A stretch of DNA of 61,792 nucleotides from JBAXGW01 sp037139195 (GTDB lineage: Bacteria; Bacteroidota; Bacteroidia; Bacteroidales; JAHJDW01). How positions within the stretch are numbered: position 1 is the first letter of the stretch; the number at the start of each line of letters is the position of its first letter. The notes below the pieces were generated by a model. The model was not told the origin of the DNA, ran no database searches, and was given only the letters and a program-made list of their open reading frames with translations. Positions 35,184 through 42,439 of the stretch are shown one piece after another. The position numbers and the translations under genes were made by a program. The DNA is taken from NCBI GenBank assembly GCA_037139195.1, contig JBAXGW010000021.1, positions 1 through 61,792 of the forward strand, read 5' to 3'.

Positions 35184-35480
35184 TTAGTCTTTTTGTTTTT
35201 CTTTATATTTCAAAAGTTGTTTTTTCAAAGCATCAACTGATTCATCTACTGACTCTTCAAAACTTTTTGATTGTTTTTTTGCATAAAGCTCTTGACCTGC
35301 AACTTTTATTTTAATTTCAGCTACTTTGTTTTCTATTGCTGAACCACTTTCTAACTTTAAAATAACTTCACTTCCAATAACGCCTTCGTACAATGTTTCT
35401 AGCTTATTAACTTTTTCTTCTACAAATGCTACCAATTTTTTATCTGCATCAAAATGAACAGATTGAATATTAACTTTCAT
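35184..35480 (-). CDS. hpf: Ribosome hibernation-promoting factor, short form
   Basis: A 98-residue HPF/RaiA protein of the short type: one beta-alpha-beta-beta-beta-alpha domain (MKVNIQSVHFDADKKLVAFV, then ESVDESVDALKKQLLKYKEK) without the C-terminal dimerisation domain of long HPF. It binds the 30S decoding region in resting cells. It starts 17 nt after the xerC stop and ends in a terminator. It is the only gene here with a perfect AGGAGG before its ATG, which in this phylum hints at special translational control. Confidence 0.93.
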   Translation of the reverse strand: MKVNIQSVHFDADKKLVAFVEEKVNKLETLYEGVIGSEVILKLESGSAIENKVAEIKIKVAGQELYAKKQSKSFEESVDESVDALKKQLLKYKEKQKD

Positions 35481-35484
35481 AATT

Positions 35485-35490
35485 CCTCCT
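35485..35490 (-). promoter_or_regulatory. Strong Shine-Dalgarno of hpf
   Basis: On the minus strand the sequence reads AAAAAAGGAGGAATTATG, that is AGGAGG with 4 nt (AATT) before the ATG. No other gene in the window has this core; most have purely AT-rich leaders. It overlies the 17-nt xerC-hpf gap. Confidence 0.8.
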
Positions 35491-35497
35491 TTTTTAA

Positions 35498-36382
35498 TTA
35501 GGCTTTTGGGTGTGCCTGTTTATATACTTTTGTTAATTTTTCTATTGTATTGTGTGTATACACTTGTGTTGCTGATAAATTTACATGCCCTAATAACTCT
35601 TTAATGGCATTTAAGTCTGCTCCATTATTAAGCATGTGGGTTGCAAATGTATGTCGAAGCACATGTGGACTTTTTTTATCTATCGTTGTTATTCCACGAA
35701 GATACAAATTCACAATTCTATATACAAGTTTTTGATAAATTTTTTTACCTTTAATTGTTAAAAATAAAATATCTGTTTCATTATCAACAGTTATTTTTTT
35801 CCTTTCTTCTAAATAACAATTAATTAATTTTTGCAATCTATTGCTAAATGGTATCAGCCTAGTTTTATTCCTTTTTCCTAAAACTTTAACAAGGCTTCTG
35901 GAAAAATCAATATCTGAAATTTTAATATTCACTAATTCTGACAATCGCATTCCAGTTGCATAAAAAATTTCTAAAATCAACTGATCCCTAATTCCCTCAT
36001 AATCTTTTTCAAAAAACTTTTCATCAAATAAAACATCCATCCCTTCTTTATCAACAAATTCGGGCAACCTCTTAGATGTTTTTGGGGAAACAACCTTCGT
36101 CATAGGATTCTTTTCAATTTGTTGCTCACGCATTAAAAATTTAAAGAATGATTTTAATGAAGAAATTTTTCTATTAACCGATCTAGGAGATATTTGGTGT
36201 TCCATTAATTCAATTATCCACGAACGAATAATAAGATGATTTATTTCTTTAACATCATCAATTTGATAATTCAAAGCTAGAAAATCATTAAATTGAATTA
36301 AATCTGACTCATAGGAGACCACAGTGTTTGCCGAAACTCTTTTTTCAAATTGCAGATACGATATAAATGCTGAAATATTCAT
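35498..36382 (-). CDS. Tyrosine recombinase of the XerC/XerD family
   Basis: The ATG at 36382 gives 294 residues; the TTG start 21 nt further up adds an unlikely tail. The N-terminal SAM-like domain (FEKRVSANTVVSYESDLIQF) is followed by a catalytic domain with all active residues: Arg in YATGMRLSELV, Lys in LGKRNKTRLIPF, HxxR in HVLRHTFATHML, then His in LLGHVNLSATQVYTH and the nucleophile Tyr near its end. It probably resolves chromosome dimers at dif. The place between rpsU and hpf is conserved in Bacteroidota. XerC or XerD cannot be decided here. Confidence 0.93.
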   Translation of the reverse strand: MNISAFISYLQFEKRVSANTVVSYESDLIQFNDFLALNYQIDDVKEINHLIIRSWIIELMEHQISPRSVNRKISSLKSFFKFLMREQQIEKNPMTKVVSPKTSKRLPEFVDKEGMDVLFDEKFFEKDYEGIRDQLILEIFYATGMRLSELVNIKISDIDFSRSLVKVLGKRNKTRLIPFSNRLQKLINCYLEERKKITVDNETDILFLTIKGKKIYQKLVYRIVNLYLRGITTIDKKSPHVLRHTFATHMLNNGADLNAIKELLGHVNLSATQVYTHNTIEKLTKVYKQAHPKA

Positions 36383-36459
36383 AAAAAAAATTACCAATAT
36401 CAAGTAAAATTAAACAAAATTACTCAATATTGGTAAAACAATAAGTTTGAAATTAAAGA

Positions 36460-36654
36460 TTATATTTCCTTTTTATCTTGCAATTGTTGAATGTAAATTG
36501 CTTTCAATCTTTGGAATCTACGTTTAACAGAAGGCTTTGTAAACTTTTGTCTTTCTCTTAATTCTTTAACAGCACCTGTTTTCTCGAATTTTCTTTTTAA
36601 TTTCTTCAACGCTTTTTCAATGTTTTCGCCTTCTTTAACGGGGACAATAATCAT
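36460..36654 (-). CDS. rpsU: 30S ribosomal protein bS21
   Basis: A 64-residue basic protein of the bS21 family (MIIVPVKEGENIEKALKKLK, then KPSVKRRFQRLKAIYIQQ). In Bacteroidota bS21 helps to hold the 16S anti-Shine-Dalgarno tail in a protein pocket, which explains the low use of Shine-Dalgarno sites. Its own leader is purine-rich (AAAGGAAAGG, 8 nt before the ATG), a partial match only. A -7-like TAAATTTG lies at 36704-36711 on the minus strand. It heads the rpsU-xerC-hpf unit. Confidence 0.95.
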   Translation of the reverse strand: MIIVPVKEGENIEKALKKLKRKFEKTGAVKELRERQKFTKPSVKRRFQRLKAIYIQQLQDKKEI

Positions 36655-36752
36655 AATTTTAACCTTTCCTTTCTTTTTAGTTAATTATCAAATATTTGAG
36701 CGGCAAATTTATAAAATAATATCTAAATAAAAAATAAATCTGCTAATAAGTA

Positions 36753-38939
36753 TTATAAATTATTCAAAATAAAGTTGGTAACTTTGTTATACAAATGGTA
36801 TCTGGTGTATCCACCGTAGATACTATGATTTTTATTCGTATAAATCTGCATATCAAATTGCTTGTTATTTTTCACTAATGCATCTATCAATTCGAAGGAA
36901 TTTTGAATATGAACATTATCATCTGCTGTACCGTGAACCAACAGATACTTACCTTTTAATAATTTCACATGATTAATTGGAGAGTTTTCATCATATCCAG
37001 CTCCATTTTCTTGAGGAGTACGCATAAATCGCTCGGTATAGATATCATCATAAAAACGCCAGTTGGTAACTGGTGCTATTGCAATGCCAGCTTTAAAAAA
37101 ATCTGCCCCTTTTGTCATACATAAAGTAGAAAGGTAGCCACCAAAGCTCCAACCCCAAACACCTATTCTACTCTTATCAATATAATTCAAAGAACCTAAA
37201 TATTTAGCGGTTTCAATTTGGTCTACTGTTTCTAATTTACCCATTTGCAGGTAGGTTGATTTTTTAAATGCTTCTCCTCTGAATCCTGTTCCTCTGCCGT
37301 CAACGGTTACCACAATATATCCTTTTTGAACCAGCATCTGATGCCAAATATATTCATAATAACCCCAACTATTTGAAACTTCCTGAGAACCTGGACCACC
37401 ATAAAATGTCATTAATACCGGATATTTTTTATTGGGGTCTAAAGTTGCAGGTTTCATCATAGAACCAGTTAATTCAATACCTTCAGTTGTTTTAAAAGTA
37501 AAAAACTCTTTATTTATAAATTTATATTCGAGCATTAAATCTTTAACTTTTTTATTATCTTCTAATACGCATAACTCTTTTCCTTTGTTATTAAAAATGG
37601 AAATATACAAAGGTGTATTTGCATCTGAAAATTTGTCGATAAAGCAAGTATATGTAGAATTAAATTCTATTTCGTGAGTTCCTTTTCGCTCAGATATTTT
37701 TGTCTTTTTAAAATTATTAATATTTATCGAATAAAGATAACGCTCTAGTGGCGAATCTTCAGTAGAAAGATAATAAACCATTGAATTTGCATTATCAACA
37801 CCAACAACATCAGCAACATCCCAACTTCCTTTTGTAAGAATAACGGATTCTTTTGATGTATAATCGTATTTATAAATGTGATTCCAGCCATCTTTTTCGT
37901 TTGTAATGATAAAAGATTTATTGTCGGCTAAATAATCTAAAGTAAAATGTGATAAGTCAATATAACATTTATTATCTTCACTATAAACTACAACAGATTG
38001 TCCATTTGATGAATTTGAATGATAAATTTCCATTTTATTTTGCAAGCGATTCATTTTAATTATTGATAAAATATTGGTGCTATGAGCAAATTTCATTCTT
38101 GGAATATAATAATCCACATCGTTTCCTAAATTCACATTTACGGTCTTTCTATCTTTCAAATGATATACATGAACTGTTACAACAGAATTAGCTTCCCCTG
38201 GCTTAGGATATTTGTATTTATAATCTTCTGGATAAAGTTCTCCCCATTTCTGCATGTTGTATTGTTTAACGTTTGTTTCATTAAATTTCAGATATGCCAA
38301 TTGGGTTCCATCTAAATTCCACTCGAAGCCTTTTGCAAACTCAAACTCTTCTTCATAAACCCAATCTGGTGCACCGTTTATAATAAAATTGAATTTTCCG
38401 TCGCTAGTTATTTGAGTTTCTTCATTTGAAGTTAAATCTTTAATAAAAATATTGTTTTCTCGTACAAAAGCAACTTTATCGGCATTAGGAGAAAATGTGG
38501 CTAATTGCTGTTTGCCATTTTCTGATAGCATTTTCAATGATTTATCTACTACATTATATATGTAATAATATGATTTTGATGAACGTCGATAAATAGGTTC
38601 TTCATCTGTTGAAATTAATATCTTTTTTTCATCTGTGCTAAATTCATACGAATCTATTTTTAAATTTCCTTTCCCATCTGGCTTTTTCAAATCAATTTCA
38701 TCAACTAATGTTTTTGTTTTTTTAGCAGTTGAATAATCGTACACATTAATTTGACCGTTTTCTAATATCAGAAAACTTTTTCCATCATTCATCGAAGTGA
38801 TATCGGCACCTCTTTTTGGGTTAAATCTGGGAGCAATCCAAATATCAGACAAAGTAATTTCTTTAGATTCTTGGGCAATTGCTGAAAAAGAAGTTGCACT
38901 AATAAATAGAAGTAATACGAATTTTAAAACTTGTTTCAT
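36753..38939 (-). CDS. Dipeptidyl peptidase IV family (S9B) serine peptidase
   Basis: A 728-residue periplasmic peptidase with a signal peptide (ending AIAQ), an N-terminal beta-propeller (about 45-480) and an alpha/beta-hydrolase domain. The catalytic triad is Ser598 (GWSFGGY), Asp673 (HGTADDN) and His705 (NKNHSIYGG), spaced much as in human DPP4. The acidic EEEFEFAKGFEW segment supplies the double Glu that binds the free N-terminus of substrates. It removes X-Pro or X-Ala dipeptides. No partner gene is adjacent. Confidence 0.93.
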   Translation of the reverse strand: MKQVLKFVLLLFISATSFSAIAQESKEITLSDIWIAPRFNPKRGADITSMNDGKSFLILENGQINVYDYSTAKKTKTLVDEIDLKKPDGKGNLKIDSYEFSTDEKKILISTDEEPIYRRSSKSYYYIYNVVDKSLKMLSENGKQQLATFSPNADKVAFVRENNIFIKDLTSNEETQITSDGKFNFIINGAPDWVYEEEFEFAKGFEWNLDGTQLAYLKFNETNVKQYNMQKWGELYPEDYKYKYPKPGEANSVVTVHVYHLKDRKTVNVNLGNDVDYYIPRMKFAHSTNILSIIKMNRLQNKMEIYHSNSSNGQSVVVYSEDNKCYIDLSHFTLDYLADNKSFIITNEKDGWNHIYKYDYTSKESVILTKGSWDVADVVGVDNANSMVYYLSTEDSPLERYLYSININNFKKTKISERKGTHEIEFNSTYTCFIDKFSDANTPLYISIFNNKGKELCVLEDNKKVKDLMLEYKFINKEFFTFKTTEGIELTGSMMKPATLDPNKKYPVLMTFYGGPGSQEVSNSWGYYEYIWHQMLVQKGYIVVTVDGRGTGFRGEAFKKSTYLQMGKLETVDQIETAKYLGSLNYIDKSRIGVWGWSFGGYLSTLCMTKGADFFKAGIAIAPVTNWRFYDDIYTERFMRTPQENGAGYDENSPINHVKLLKGKYLLVHGTADDNVHIQNSFELIDALVKNNKQFDMQIYTNKNHSIYGGYTRYHLYNKVTNFILNNL

Positions 38940-39068
38940 AGAAATAGATTTAGGACTTATAGCAATAAATGAATTATGACTACAATAATTTTGTGTGTTT
39001 TGTGGGCAGTAAAATTATGATAAATAAAATAAAAAAGCATAATTTTGATGTCTTAAATATTCACAAAA

Positions 39069-39839
39069 ATGTTTTTTTTTATTTCTAAAATACTTTCTTT
39101 CCTTTTCAATCCAATAATTTGGATAGTTATTCCAATTCTTTTATGCTACAAAATAAAAAACGATAATTATAAAAAAGTTCTTTACAGCATTTCAGTTTTT
39201 ATAGCATTTATTTTTACAAATTCTTTTATAACAGAAGAATTTGCTCGCCTTTGGGAAACTCCAGCTGTTAATGAAAAAACGCTACAGGGCAAATATGATG
39301 TAGCCGTAATTTTGGGTGGTGGCATGGTAAGCTATGATAAAACGAACGATAAATTAATATTTACAAAGAGTACCGATAGATTTATTCAAGCCATGCATCT
39401 TTATGCAGCGGGCAAAATTGATAAAATAATTATTTCAGGTGGAAATTCAACTATTATTAAAAATGGACAAGTGCCAGAAGCCGATTTGATAAAAATGTTT
39501 TTAGTGGAACAGTGCATTCCCGACTCATGTGTAATAAGCGAAAACAAATCGAAAAACACCTATGAAAATGCAATTTATACAAAAGAAATTCTGAATAAAC
39601 AATTTAAAAATAAAAAGATTTTACTGCTAAGCTCAGCTTACCACCTAAAAAGAGCTAAAAGATGTTTTGAAAAAATTGGAGTTGAAGTAACGTGTTTTCC
39701 ATGCGACCAAATATCAGGTCCGCGACATTATGAAATAGAACATTTAATAATTCCTAGAGCTGACAATATTGAAGTTTGGGATCGCTTGATTCACGAGTGG
39801 GTGGGATATATTATGTATAAGTTTAGTGGATACATTTAA
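39069..39839 (+). CDS. ElyC/SanA/YdcF-family membrane protein (DUF218)
   Basis: A 256-residue protein with two N-terminal membrane helices (about residues 5-25 and 35-52) and a DUF218 domain: VAVILGGGMVSYD, IDKIIISGGNS, NTYENAIYTKEIL and LLLSSAYHLKRAKRCFEKIG. The layout is that of E. coli ElyC, which acts in envelope biogenesis; the reaction is not known. A -7-like TAATTTTG lies at 39040-39047 with no good -33 box. It is divergent from the peptidase gene. Confidence 0.85.
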   Translation: MFFFISKILSFLFNPIIWIVIPILLCYKIKNDNYKKVLYSISVFIAFIFTNSFITEEFARLWETPAVNEKTLQGKYDVAVILGGGMVSYDKTNDKLIFTKSTDRFIQAMHLYAAGKIDKIIISGGNSTIIKNGQVPEADLIKMFLVEQCIPDSCVISENKSKNTYENAIYTKEILNKQFKNKKILLLSSAYHLKRAKRCFEKIGVEVTCFPCDQISGPRHYEIEHLIIPRADNIEVWDRLIHEWVGYIMYKFSGYI

Positions 39840-40153
39840 AAGTTGAAAGAAGTCTGAAACAAGAAGTAATTTGATGATTTGATAATTTGATAAAATTGTC
39901 TACATGTCAACTCGTCCATTAAAAAAATCTACGTTTATTAATATAAATCCAGTTAAATCCGATTATATTTGTTTTAGAATCCTTGAAATGATTAAAACCA
40001 AATAGTTAAAATATTTTTGGTTAATGCATGACACACTTTACCTTGAACCGAAAAAAATTCACTGCCTTTTACTATCCATTAAAGAACGAATATCGAACTT
40101 TTGCATGAAATTCAGATAGAGTTCATATAAATAATAATCGATTATTAAGCTAC
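39840..40153. other. Intergenic region, no gene seen
   Basis: This 314-nt AT-rich gap lies between convergent genes. It holds a short TTTGATAA-type direct repeat (39869-39895) and a perfect 16-bp palindrome TAATAATCGATTATTA (40132-40147). I see no convincing reading frame, tRNA or terminator. Confidence 0.5.
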
Positions 40154-40639
40154 TTAATATGAAACCTTTCTTTCAAATGTATACCAGTTTTTTTTAAGTT
40201 TATTTATATTTAAAGGGGTAAAATCCAACGTTTTAAGTTTTGAATAATTCTCAACGTAAGCTATAAAACTAGTATTGTTACTAAAGATATTACTTGAATT
40301 TTTTAATTCAAATAAAATACAGGTATTATCATATAACAAAATTTTTTCAATATGACATTTTTCAATTATATTTTTAAAAATATATAAACTATTGCCATCA
40401 ACAGAAATTCTTTTAGTGAATTTACCAGTTTTAATTTTTTCTTTATCTATTATACTATAAGGAAATTTGCAAACTGTATCAAATTTTATTTCACATCTTA
40501 TCATGCTATTATTCAACACACTAACACAAGAGTCCAAGTCTATAACAAACTCTTTTGAATTACTCCCTTTACAAGAAAATAAAGTAATCAAAAATAAGCA
40601 ATATATCAATTTTATATTTTTATTTTGATTTAAATCCAT
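40154..40639 (-). CDS. Hypothetical lipoprotein
   Basis: I do not recognise this 161-residue protein. It has a short hydrophobic N-terminal segment ending in a lipobox-like LFSC (Cys23), followed by a small domain with several cysteines (for example DSCVSVLNNSMIRCEIKF). It is probably a lipoprotein of unknown role. It stands 76 nt downstream of thyA on the same strand, and no shared function is evident. Confidence 0.6.
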   Translation of the reverse strand: MDLNQNKNIKLIYCLFLITLFSCKGSNSKEFVIDLDSCVSVLNNSMIRCEIKFDTVCKFPYSIIDKEKIKTGKFTKRISVDGNSLYIFKNIIEKCHIEKILLYDNTCILFELKNSSNIFSNNTSFIAYVENYSKLKTLDFTPLNINKLKKNWYTFERKVSY

Positions 40640-40715
40640 AAAGCGGAAATTTAAGTCACTAAACTAGCTGTATTTAGGGGATTTAAACCCATCAAAAACA
40701 AGCTATTTTTTCAAT

Positions 40716-41507
40716 CTAAACCGCAACAGCAGCCTTAATATGTGGATGTGGGTCGTAGCCTTCTAACGTAAAATCAGAAAATTCAAATGAGAATATATCT
40801 TTCTTATCAGGATTGATAATCATTTTTGGTAATTCACGGCAATCTCTTGTAAGTTGTAATTTAGCTTGCTCTGTATGATTTGAATAAATATGTGCATCAC
40901 CAAGTGTATGAATAAATTCGCCTGGTTCTAAGCCACAGCATTGCGCAATCATCATAGTAAGTAATGCGTAAGAAGCTATATTAAATGGAACTCCCAAGAA
41001 AATATCAGCACTTCGTTGATATAGCTGACACGACAATTTGCCATTTGCTACATAAAACTGAAATAAGATATGACATGGAGGCAAAGCCATTTGATCAATC
41101 TGCCCAACATTCCACGCACTTACTAATATACGGCGCGAATCGGGATTATTTTTTATTTGAGAAATAATTTGAGAAATTTGGTCAATACCGCCATCGGGAG
41201 TTGGCCACGAACGCCATTGAAAGCCATAAATTGGACCTAACTCACCACCTTCTCGCTCCCATTCGTTCCAAATAGAAACCCTGTTTTCTTTTAAATAAGC
41301 AGTATTTGTAGAACCTTTTAAAAACCAAAGCAATTCATAAGCTATCGATTTTAAATGAAGTTTCTTTGTTGTTAAAAGTGGAAAACCTTTTTGTAAATCA
41401 AAACGCATTTGATATCCAAACACGCTATATGTTCCAGTGCCAGTACGGTCGGCTTTGAAAGTGCCATTTTCTAGCACATGGCTCATTAAATCAAGATATT
41501 GTTTCAT
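40716..41507 (-). CDS. thyA: Thymidylate synthase ThyA
   Basis: The ATG at 41507 gives 263 residues, the length of the E. coli enzyme; the frame upstream would add 15 residues that include palindromic-element sequence. It methylates dUMP to dTMP with methylene-tetrahydrofolate. Visible are the phosphate-binding Arg region (FKADRTGTGT), the catalytic Cys145 in LPPCHILFQFY, RRILVSAWNVG, and the C-terminal HPHIKAAVAV that closes over the ligand. No folA gene is adjacent. Two small palindromic elements lie directly upstream. Confidence 0.97.
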   Translation of the reverse strand: MKQYLDLMSHVLENGTFKADRTGTGTYSVFGYQMRFDLQKGFPLLTTKKLHLKSIAYELLWFLKGSTNTAYLKENRVSIWNEWEREGGELGPIYGFQWRSWPTPDGGIDQISQIISQIKNNPDSRRILVSAWNVGQIDQMALPPCHILFQFYVANGKLSCQLYQRSADIFLGVPFNIASYALLTMMIAQCCGLEPGEFIHTLGDAHIYSNHTEQAKLQLTRDCRELPKMIINPDKKDIFSFEFSDFTLEGYDPHPHIKAAVAV

Positions 41508-41527
41508 TATGCGAATAGTGATTAGTA

Positions 41528-41547
41528 CACTTCGACTCCGCACAGTG
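41528..41547 (-). repeat. Small palindromic element C, conserved 12-nt loop
   Basis: On the minus strand CACT and AGTG flank the loop GTGCGGAGTCGA. It differs from the loop of element B at few positions and has a different stem. A second CGGAGTC lies at 41554-41560, inverted to the GACTCCG within this element. It is just upstream of thyA. Confidence 0.5.
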
Positions 41548-41589
41548 TCCAATCGGAGTCATTAATATTATATATTATACAGCCACGGT

Positions 41590-41609
41590 GCCTGAGCAGA
41601 GTCGAAGGC
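41590..41609 (+). repeat. Small palindromic element B, conserved 12-nt loop
   Basis: GCCT and AGGC flank the loop GAGCAGAGTCGA. It lies 42 nt from element C in opposite orientation, between the thyA and bifunctional-nuclease genes. The stem is short, but the conserved loop ties it to elements A and C. Confidence 0.5.
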
Positions 41610-41618
41610 CCGTTAATA

Positions 41619-42206
41619 TTATTTTCTTTTTTTTATTTCGTCTCTAATTGCCGAGGCCCTTTCATAATCTTCGTCATCAACGGCAGATTGCAGCAAATCC
41701 TCAAGTTCAGCTAGCGTATTTCCTGCATAGCCAGTTATATCATTTGAAGGCAATTGAATGTCGTCAATATCAGTTTCCCCCGATAATTCTTTAGTTTCTT
41801 CAAGAACAACACCTGCAACCGACATAACATTTTCATTAGTAAATATTGGGCAATTAAATCTCACTGCAAGTGCAACTGCATCAGATGTTCGTGAGTCAAT
41901 TTCACAGGATTTCTCTATACCTTCACAAGCAAGTTTTGAAAAAAACACCCCATCAGCAAATTTGTAAATAAAAATTTCTGACACTGATATATTAAATTCA
42001 GAAGCAAAACTTTTAAATAAATCATGGGTAAGCGGTCTGCTTGGCTTCATCTTTTCTAATTCAATAGCAATGGCTTGAGCCTCGAATCCACCAATAACGA
42101 TTGGCAATCGTCTTGCACCATTAACCTCGCCTAAAATTAAAGCGTAAGCTCCTGTTTGCGACTGGCTGTATGATATTCCAATTATTTCTAATTTTATTTT
42201 ATCCAT
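41619..42206 (-). CDS. Bifunctional nuclease family protein (DUF151) with UVR domain
   Basis: A 195-residue cytoplasmic protein. Residues 1-135 are a DUF151/BFN domain (LPIVIGGFEAQAIAIELEKM, SRTSDAVALAVRF). The last 35 or so form a UVR motif (LEDLLQSAVDDEDYERASAI) as in UvrB and McsA. Family members are described as nucleases, but the in vivo role is not settled. This fusion is usual in Bacteroidota. A -7-like TAATTTTG occurs at 42254-42261 on the minus strand. Confidence 0.9.
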   Translation of the reverse strand: MDKIKLEIIGISYSQSQTGAYALILGEVNGARRLPIVIGGFEAQAIAIELEKMKPSRPLTHDLFKSFASEFNISVSEIFIYKFADGVFFSKLACEGIEKSCEIDSRTSDAVALAVRFNCPIFTNENVMSVAGVVLEETKELSGETDIDDIQLPSNDITGYAGNTLAELEDLLQSAVDDEDYERASAIRDEIKKRK

Positions 42207-42353
42207 TTAAATAGTAAAAAATATTAAGGAACAAAAAACACTGGGGCATTACGCAAAATTAAAGAAATTATGCAAACAATTTAACACTTTTCAAAAAAAA
42301 ATAAACTTTCTTCATATAAATATCGAATTTTAAGGCATTTAAACATTTAGTTA

Positions 42354-42384
42354 TTGCTTTATCGTAAAACTTATAGTAATTTTG
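42354..42384 (+). promoter_or_regulatory. Predicted promoter of hppA
   Basis: TTG (42354-42356) and TAATTTTG (42377-42384) lie 20 nt apart and match the Bacteroidota -33 and -7 boxes. The start codon of hppA is 55 nt downstream. Confidence 0.65.
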
Positions 42385-42439
42385 CACCCGTAAATAAAAA
42401 AGAGTAATAAAAACTTAGTTGAACTAATTAAAAAGAAAG

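Noticed and set aside
39869..39897. TTTGATGATTTGATAATTTGATAA as a repeat element or operator
   Set aside because: It is a short low-complexity AT repeat without symmetry; I could not support a role.
41508..41552. N-terminal extension of ThyA
   Set aside because: The extension runs into palindromic element C; the ATG at 41507 gives the family length.
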